Positions 8,417 through 13,231 of a stretch of DNA of 13,231 nt are shown here, piece by piece. The stretch spans positions 1,005,430 to 1,018,660 of the forward strand of contig NC_090616.1 of assembly GCF_004359215.1 (NCBI RefSeq), read 5' to 3'. Source of the stretch: Bremia lactucae (Eukaryota; Oomycota; Peronosporomycetes; Peronosporales; Peronosporaceae). Within the stretch, counting starts at the first letter, position 1. Every line of letters begins with the position of its first letter. The notes beneath the pieces are model-generated. The model had not been told where the DNA came from. It made no database searches and was given only the letters and a program-made list of their open reading frames with translations. Position numbers and translations under genes: made by a program.

Positions 8417-8752
8417 TTTACGACAGTCAGGACACGTAATATAGCGCGTTATCCAGTACTATGTTCTTTTTGCAGATTATCAAGACTCGCTTCTTACGTT
8501 TCTCCTTTACTTAAAAATTGCCATGAGCCGGGCACTATCGACCGGTATACTAAACAAAATAAATCATATACCTTTTGTGACAGGTATATTTTGATATGTT
8601 CTTACAGAATTACCTGCTCACGTGAACCGGTAGTTTTTAAGTCTAATATTGTTACGCAAATTTATAACTACGATTCGCCATCTGATAAAAAGCTCCCATG
8701 GCAGTCTTCTTCATTTTGGCCAGGTCAACTTGCCATGCTTTACTCAGATTAA
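8291..8752 (+). CDS. unrecognised open frame, 153 codons, probably not a gene
   Basis: This is the longest open frame in the 5.6-9.4 kb region and begins inside repeat copy 2. The predicted product is rich in aromatic and basic residues. It shows no signal peptide, membrane segment or family motif, and no RXLR or similar effector signature. The corresponding position of repeat copy 1 (around 7455) differs just there, so the start is not conserved, and copy 1 is cut off by the gap before the rest can be compared. It most likely arose by chance. No function is proposed. Confidence 0.15.
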   Translation: MYYYINRWEIILLERYNPLQLQWREVRLGMSPYQIPDVALPTFTTVRTRNIARYPVLCSFCRLSRLASYVSPLLKNCHEPGTIDRYTKQNKSYTFCDRYILICSYRITCSREPVVFKSNIVTQIYNYDSPSDKKLPWQSSSFWPGQLAMLYSD

Positions 8753-8989
8753 GCGTGCTCATTCACGAGCTTTGGCTCGTGACAGCAACAAGATATTTAG
8801 ACGTTCGTAGAACCAAGTGGCTACTTAAATCGTTTGTAGTACAGCAACAGTTACCGTATGATAATGAAGCTCGTCCAGTGCGAATCGACTTCCGATGCCG
8901 CCATCCAACAAGTGATATTGCGTATTAGACGACTTTGTGCTCTTACGCGGATAAACTCAAAATTTACCAAAAGGGTCCATGAAATTGGG
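8417..8989. other. spacer between repeat copies 2 and 3, no supported gene
   Basis: Apart from the doubtful open frame ending at 8752 and a 76-codon frame overlapping it (8698-8928), nothing coding is recognised. A clean small hairpin lies at 8763-8782 (TCACGAGC, loop TTTG, GCTCGTGA). No similarity to the spacer 7592-7848 was noticed. Confidence 0.5.
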
Positions 8990-9240
8990 TACCTTTTGCT
9001 AGTATTGCTTCAGCAATAGCTACTCGACAATGATAATAGTGTAGATAATTTACATTCGATAATCTCACGTACAAGGCAAGCAAAGAAATTTTTATGTTGC
9101 TAAGCGATCGCTTAGCAACAAGTCAAAACTAAGAAGTGCTTTATATATGAGAAAGTAAAACAGTAATATTTTTTTAGTTTTTTTCGTACTGATTCCTTCT
9201 TAAGGACTGACATTTATATATTCATATCAAACAATGTATA
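8990..9240. repeat. structured non-coding repeat, diverged copy 3
   Basis: This stretch aligns by eye with the first 230 or so bases of copies 1 and 2, in the same orientation. Shared landmarks in order are TACC-TTTGCTA, the hairpin at 8999-9020 (TATTG...CAATA), TCGAT-nnn-CT-ACGTACA, the GCTAAG...CTTAGC palindrome, GAGAAA followed by an ATATTTT run, and ACTGAC...ATATATT...ATCAA-ACAATG. The distance from TACC to GCTAAG is 109 bases here and 111 in copy 1. The overall identity is low, so it is an old copy or a related family member. The right end fades around 9240. Confidence 0.65.
9095..9120. repeat. perfect 26-bp palindrome
   Basis: TGTTGCTAAGCGA is followed without spacer by its exact reverse complement. 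It occupies the position of the second hairpin of the repeat family (7125-7140 in copy 1), where the arms are only 7 bp with a 2-base spacer. Its centre is GCGATCGC. Confidence 0.85.
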
Positions 9241-9246
9241 GTGACT

Positions 9247-9375
9247 CATTGTAGAGCTGAAGTTGCAAACAAGAATGAGTACAATTCACGAAATGTTGTT
9301 GAGTTCTCACTCAAATGACACCTTACATCATGGTCGTGCATCGTAGAGCTGAACATGCGAACCAGGATAAATATA
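9247..9375. repeat. short imperfect direct repeat pair
   Basis: CATTGTAGAGCTGAAGTTGC at 9247 and CATCGTAGAGCTGAACATGC at 9339 are alike over roughly 37 bases (to about 9283 and 9375) and then diverge. The spacing is 92 bases. They lie just before the gypsy LTR. No function can be given. Confidence 0.5.
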
Positions 9376-9404
9376 CTTGGTGTTCAAAGCTGTTAAGCGT
9401 TGTC

Positions 9405-9847
9405 TTTTACGGGGTGTATCGTTATATAAAAACTAACACTTAAAGGTCGTTGATTAATATATCATCTAAAAGGTAGATAATATATGGAGTCTATTTACTT
9501 TACGTAGTAATACTTAGAAACCTCATCCATTGGCAGATATAGGCCATTATATCTTCTTGCTTTGCAGTCCAGTAAGCGCTGTTGGCGCACAAAGAGAGAG
9601 ACAGATACGACTTTTTACATGCTTTGTAATACTATATATAGTTAAGTTAGTGTTAAAAAGATAGAAGCAGAAGAACATAATTATATTAAATATAGTTATT
9701 TTTAAACCCTATTATAAGCAAGAGTTTTAAAGAGAGTCTTCTTCTGCACGTACTAGTGTACGTGAAATGACGTGAGGCACCACTCGCGCTGAAGTAGTGT
9801 GAGTGATATTGTACTGAAGCAGTATAAGTCGGGAGTGCCCCGTTACA
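9405..9847 (+). repeat. gypsy 5' LTR
   Basis: The right end CCCCGTTACA at 9838-9847 is the reverse complement of TGTAACGGGG. The best partner at the left is TTTTACGGGG at 9405-9414, with two mismatches including loss of the TG end. The end lies 50 bases before the first in-frame ATG of gag. Inside are an octamer TATATATA at 9633-9640 that could be a TATA element, an inverted repeat CACGTAC-TAGT-GTACGTG at 9747-9764, and two direct copies of CTGAAGYAGTRTRAG at 9789 and 9814. With only one LTR in view, the left boundary is inferred. Confidence 0.65.
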
Positions 9848-9849
9848 CC

Positions 9850-9862
9850 TGGTAGAACTTTG
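9850..9862 (+). promoter_or_regulatory. candidate gypsy primer-binding site
   Basis: TGGTAGAACTTTG starts two bases after the LTR end. A site starting TGG would pair with the CCA end of a tRNA. Which tRNA cannot be decided from the sequence alone. Confidence 0.35.
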
Positions 9863-9897
9863 TAGTCCGTCCAAGGACCACATTTCCATCACCTAAC

Positions 9898-10812
9898 ATG
9901 GACTTTTAGATGATAATGGAAATACGCATCACGAATCGTGTGATAGCTACTCCTTTCTAAGTGACATAGAAGGGAGTGCGGTCGAACGAATAATTTCGAC
10001 TGTAGGGAGCGATGCCATCTTGGCCATGCTGTCCGCTTTGGACAGAGACGCTCTCCATTCAGCCATCGCCAAGTTTATACAACATGAACTTGACGAGGCG
10101 AAGGAGAAAGTAGCCTTGCTTAAATCAGCAAGGCTCCCAAGAGGCAGAACTGTTGAGGTTACAACAGGGACAGACCCCTGAACCTGGAATGACTGACTTA
10201 CACGCGTTGTCCCGAGACCTTATAGACAGACATCTCTAAGTATAGGGGAGTTGAAGATGACTCCCTCTTACGATGGTTCGTCGAGGTGGACGATGCTATA
10301 AGGGCACGTCACATCATCGACGAGCAACTTCAAGTCGCATTTGCTCAGTCAAATTTGGCAGTCATGTAAAAACTTGGGCATTGGGCCTGAAGTTGCGCGA
10401 CCCATATGTCTTTGGGTCACTAGAGGCTCCTAAAGCCCAGCTCAAAGAGACGTTTGTACCGCCTAGGACTGAGTTCAGGGCTCGATCGGAGCTCCTAAAA
10501 CTCAAGCAAAGCAAGCATGATGTTCACGCTTATGCCCAGCACATACGACTCCTAGCGAGTTGTATCACGAGCAACCCAATTCATGAACACGCAATAATTG
10601 CGGTGTTTCTGCAAGGTCTTATGGATGGTCCCGTAAAGACCCACCTGTTCCGCTTGGAAATGTATGCGCTTGAAGAAGCAATATTCGTTGCGGAACAGGT
10701 GTACTTTAGCTTAAGACAGCCTCAAGCTAGTTCGCCATCGTATCGTCCTCCAAGACGACAGGAGCTTGGAGGTCCAAAACCTATGGACCTCTCTCATGTT
10801 GAAAGCGAGTAA
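9898..10812 (+). pseudogene. gypsy gag (retrotrans_gag family), three frames
   Basis: An ATG at 9898 opens two codons, after which the coding frame is displaced by one base. The open frame 9903-10178 (92 codons, then TGA) reads LLDDNGNTHHESCDSYSF and a helical, charged segment ending KEKVALLKSARLPRGR. After a broken stretch, frame 10247-10366 carries DDSLLRWFVEVDDAIRAR and DEQLQVAFAQSNLA. One missing base near 10360 moves to the frame ending at 10812. That frame has KTWALGLKLRDPYVFGSLEA, FRARSELLKLKQSKHDVHAY and VFLQGLMDGPVKTHLF, the core of Ty3/gypsy Gag, and ends with PRRQELGGPKPMDLSHVESE before TAA. Gag forms the particle that packages element RNA. The breaks are at least two frameshifts plus the TGA. 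Confidence 0.88.
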
Positions 10813-10840
10813 CCACGCTTTCGAAAATACACGATTGTAG

Positions 10841-10912
10841 AAATGCAATCGCTGCCATAAGTTAGGACATTACGCTCATGAGTATAGTGCCCCACGCCCA
10901 GTACCGAAAGGT
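10841..10912 (+). pseudogene. gypsy gag zinc knuckle with the last Cys changed
   Basis: In a frame offset from the gag segment before it, 10844-10885 reads CNRCHKLGHYAHEY. It fits CX2CX4HX4C except that the fourth ligand is Tyr (TAT) instead of Cys, a one-base change. This is the RNA-binding nucleocapsid part of Gag. The distance from the end of the Gag core is normal for the family. Confidence 0.75.
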
Positions 10913-11130
10913 ACTGAGCGTAGTTATGGACCGAATGCCAAAAATGGCAACAGTCGAGGGTCCGACGTTGTTGCGAAATCGCAACAGCGAGGCGGGCTGC
11001 CAAAAAATGGTCGGGGTCAGTAGGGCGCAACGCCCTACTGATCCAGCAACCTCTTCACTAAAAAAGTCGCTTCAGACATACAATCATTATGTGTCTCTGC
11101 ACCTGGCGATGATATATATTCCTCATCGCC

Positions 11131-11450
11131 TTGAAGCTCAGCGTGACAAATGATTTGTCACTTATAGCTCTAGTGGACTGTGATGCGTCGAATAATTTTA
11201 TTCGTCGCCAGTCGCTAGAGGGTCGTAGGCTCAAATTTGTTGAGCGCGACATCCCTTTAACGATTATGACGGTTCGTGTAGCAAGAGGCGCAGCGATAAC
11301 AGCGATGAAACGCGTAGTAAAATTTACTACACGTTAACAGTTTTACAGGACGATGATAATTTCATCGTAATGGATTAGGATGACAAATTTGATGTTATTC
11401 TAGTTTTATCTTGGCCTTAGAAAATATGAGCCAAGAATCAGCTGGTAGCA
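11131..11450 (+). pseudogene. gypsy aspartic protease (retropepsin)
   Basis: The open frame 11131-11337 carries LIALVDCDASNNFIRRQSLE, with the catalytic Asp in DCDAS. Related elements have DCGAS, so the glycine next to the active site is Asp here. The domain continues with LKFVERDIPLTIMTVRVARG. After a stop, 11380-11450 keeps a DDKFDVIL block and KYEPRISW, the C-terminal flap and end of the domain, with stops inside. The protease would cut the Gag-Pol polyprotein. Its start is not defined because it is part of a polyprotein; the stretch before it (10913-11130) shows no intact frame. Confidence 0.85.
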
Positions 11451-11697
11451 TCGATCCGTAAGGATGTCTGCCACTTGTTCATCAGATGGCCATCAGTCGA
11501 CCGTTTTGGAGTGTCACAAGCGTGGGGGTGTACTACGAGTGAGTGCGATGGCCTTACTTGTGGTATGGTCGTTAGTACGACTGTAGAAGACACAGTGTGA
11601 TTACTTATCACCCTGTGGAGTCAGCTGCCGGTGGCTTTGCGAATGCACAGGCAGCGCCGAAGGTCCACCTCTCGAATCAGTCGAGTGGATTGAGACA
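11451..11697 (+). pseudogene. gypsy Pol linker after the protease, degenerate
   Basis: Traces of the family linker are visible (an HRSV segment near 11450 and SATCSSDGH near 11470) with stops in every frame. No domain is expected. It has no counterpart on the far side of the copia, although the inverted fragment at 1-749 begins exactly downstream of this point. Confidence 0.6.
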
Positions 11698-12428
11698 TGA
11701 ATGAACGCCTATCGGGCGACGTTTAAGGAGTATACCGGCTGTGCATATTGGACAACACGATGATCCTAGTTGGAGTAGAAAGTCGACCGTAGAGGTCCCG
11801 ACTGTGATAGTGCAATCAGAGTCGGAAGACGTTGAGATAAATTCCCCTCGTACTTGAGGAGAAATCATCTCTAAAAGTGAGTACTGAAGTAATTTGACTT
11901 CAGCATCCCGAGGGATTATTCCCTCGGCAGCCGATGAAACAGGGGTTATACGCAATAACGGAGACATTGAATGTCTTGGTTAATAACGGATCAAAAGTAG
12001 GCGTTTATACTCTTGATCTGTATGCGCCTCCAAAGTAAACTTCCGAGATAACTTAATTATTACCCTAGAACCCAAGCGGTTCTTGAGAGATCTGCATAGT
12101 GGTAGAACCAAGCAGATCTGCGTACTCGTCACAGAGGACGAATACGTAACCGATATTCTGTCAGCGGTAATTTTTGCAGAGAACGAACGGTTTCTAGGGG
12201 TTTATCGTTGGATGAAATTGTCCCTTGAAGGTTGTTAATTAATATTATCTGAATGCTGGTAGTCTTTGGAGGCAATTCCTTTAAATAGAATTTCTTGAAT
12301 TCATGGATGTATTGGTGTAGCCATTATGCTATTTGTCTAAGGATAAAGGCATTCTACATGAGATCGAGCTCAAATCGGGCTCGAAGTACTGTGTCATGAA
12401 GCAGTAGCCACTGCCTCATGAACAAGTA
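11698..12428 (+). pseudogene. gypsy protease-RT linker, inverted counterpart of 1-747
   Basis: This is the same region as the left fragment in the opposite orientation. The frame 11961-12035 (ETLNVLVNNGSKVGVYTLDL then YAPPK) is open for 25 codons and ends in TAA at 12036-12038, where the left copy has a sense codon. Around 12180-12300 the two copies diverge strongly. They align again from about 12305. Here KDKGILHEIELKSGSKYCVM leads to KQ followed by TAG (12405-12407), where the left copy has TGG (Trp). An antisense frame at 11677-11967 is a shadow. Confidence 0.85.
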
Positions 12429-12439
12429 CTTGCGATCAA

Positions 12440-12865
12440 TAATTTTTTATCGATAGATTAACAGCGGGCCATGTAAGGGAGTCAACCTCCCAACATAGCT
12501 CTGCGACCTTCTGTGTGCGAAAGGCCACAGGAGAGTGGCGGATAGTGCGCGCATTCAATAAACTGAATTCTGCAACGATACCGGCTCAAACGCCGACACT
12601 TAGGAAAGTCTTCATCATAGATAGTATGTCTAAGATTACCATCTTTTCGTCTATAAATCGGATGGATGGAATTTATCAGATCCTTATGCGTGAACGGGAC
12701 ATCCCGTACACAGCGGTGAGCAATCCCAGTGGGATGCTCTGGGAATGGCTAGTAGTGCCACAGGGGCGTAGCAACGCCCCTGCAACATTCAACAGATGTG
12801 TAGCAAATCTGTTGAGACCGATGTATTCGTCAATAGCCGGACCATGGACGGTAAGACGGACGTGA
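12440..12865 (+). pseudogene. gypsy reverse transcriptase, fingers and palm, first catalytic Asp lost
   Basis: The frame is clear from the GTG at 12515: KATGEWRIVRAFNKLNSATI, then PAQTP, then FSSINRMDGIYQILMRERD, then PSGMLWEWLVVPQGRSNAPA and TFNRCVANLLRP. This is the RVT_1 domain of Ty3/gypsy. The first palm motif normally holds a catalytic Asp two residues before the V/M-D-G. Here Asn (AAT, 12656-12658) stands there, a one-base change from GAT. Translation of the true frame leaves the domain near 12820, where the catalytic YxDD box should follow but is missing. RT copies the element RNA; this copy cannot. The stretch 12440-12514 before it is out of frame and carries stops. Confidence 0.92.
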
Positions 12866-12930
12866 AAGCTCGTAAAACTCACATTCGTCAGGTTCTTATA
12901 CTTATGCGAAAGCATAATCGTACGCAAATC
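12820..12930 (+). pseudogene. gypsy RT segment just after the missing YxDD box
   Basis: This 37-codon open frame reads DVFVNSRTMDGKTDVKARKT and HIRQVLILMRKHN before a TGA at 12931-12933. In the family it follows directly after the YxDD catalytic box. Here the preceding LLRP of the palm joins almost directly to this DVFVNSR, so a short deletion of about a dozen codons, including most of the YxDD box, explains the junction better than point mutation. Confidence 0.8.
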
Positions 12931-13231
12931 TGAAGAAGTGCATATTTGCTGCAAGCGAAATACCACTTCTTGGGTGCATCGTCGGTAAACAAGGCGTGCG
13001 CACTGATCCCGAAAAGATCAAGGCAATCACCGACTGGCCAGTTCCAGTCGATGTCAAGGGACTTAGAAAGTTCCGTGGTTTAGCGGCGTACTTGCACAAG
13101 TACTCTCGCAATTATGCAGAGATGACAGTTCATCTCTCTCGTCTCTTGAAAAAAGACGAGAAATGGTTATGGAACGCTGATTGTCAGCGTTCGTTTGAAG
13201 GTATCAAGCAAAGCTTGATGCAATCGCCCAT
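12921..13231 (+). pseudogene. gypsy RT thumb and start of the RNase H region, open to window edge
   Basis: The frame 12921-13231 is open for 103 codons with no stop. It reads YANLKKCIFAASEIPLLGCI, GVRTDPEKIKAITDWPVPVD, KGLRKFRGLAAYLHKYSRNY and KKDEKWLWNADCQRSFEGIK. This is the end of RT and the entry into the RT-type RNase H of Ty3/gypsy elements. The frame differs by one from the preceding segment, so a frameshift lies near 12918-12930. It is the best-preserved part of this copy. It has no stop or start within the window because it is the interior of a polyprotein. Confidence 0.88.

Larger units (their letters stand above)
9405..13231 (+). mobile_element. Ty3/gypsy LTR retrotransposon, 5' LTR to RT, decayed, runs off the window
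   Basis: Domains follow in the order LTR, gag with zinc knuckle, aspartic protease, linker and RT. An integrase is expected after RT, outside the window. The coding strand is plus. Every domain needs frame changes to be read, and several catalytic residues are altered, so the copy is dead. The linker part is the same family as the inverted fragment at 1-749. No 3' LTR is visible, so target duplication and age cannot be judged. Confidence 0.92.

Noticed and set aside
10878..11153. 91-codon plus-strand frame after the gypsy zinc knuckle
   Set aside because: It is one frame off from both the knuckle and the protease and shows no motif.
11677..11967. 96-codon minus-strand frame
   Set aside because: It is the antisense shadow of the gypsy linker. 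The left fragment shows the true coding strand by its long conserved frame.
1..13231. A new host defence, metabolic or CRISPR-type system
   Set aside because: Every coding domain that can be recognised belongs to Ty1/copia or Ty3/gypsy elements. No CRISPR-like spaced repeats or host gene clusters are present.

Overview
This window contains no recognisable host gene. It is a nested graveyard of LTR retrotransposons, and the organism is most likely an oomycete (a Phytophthora, downy-mildew or related genome). That is inferred from the style of the Ty3/gypsy polyprotein (DCGAS-type protease, KQWPLP box before the RT, PQGxSNAPATFNR in the RT) and of the Ty1/copia polyprotein. It is not proved by any single-copy gene. 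No rRNA, tRNA, CRISPR or bacterial operon structure was seen.

Layout. (1) 1-749, minus strand: a fragment of a Ty3/gypsy polyprotein covering the protease-RT linker. Its last 145 codons are open up to the window edge. (2) 750-5575, minus strand: a full-length but dead Ty1/copia element of 4.8 kb with two 422-424 bp LTRs. Inside it are gag, a degenerate zinc knuckle, protease, integrase, RT and RNase H, broken by several stops and frameshifts. Its primer-binding site matches the anticodon arm of initiator tRNA-Met, and the ATG inside that site is in frame with gag. (3) 5576-7012: AT-rich sequence with no supported gene. (4) 7013-9250: three head-to-tail copies of a non-coding repeat. Two are close copies about 569 bp long; the first ends exactly at a 10-N assembly gap. 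The third is strongly diverged. All three keep two hairpins at the same spacing, and in the third the second hairpin is a perfect 26-bp palindrome. (5) 9405-13231, plus strand: a decayed Ty3/gypsy element entered from its 5' LTR, with gag, protease, linker and RT in order, running off the window edge.

The gypsy piece in (1) and the linker of the gypsy element in (5) are the same family in opposite orientation, giving a roughly 0.73 kb inverted repeat across the whole window. The left copy is much better preserved. Gypsy homology in (1) runs up to the copia LTR, but the matching gypsy sequence does not resume beyond the copia, and there is no exact 5-bp target duplication. The locus therefore seems to have been rearranged or deleted rather than made by one simple insertion.

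None of the elements looks able to move on its own proteins. The copia has at least five stops and several frameshifts. The gypsy has lost two RT catalytic motifs and altered the protease active site.
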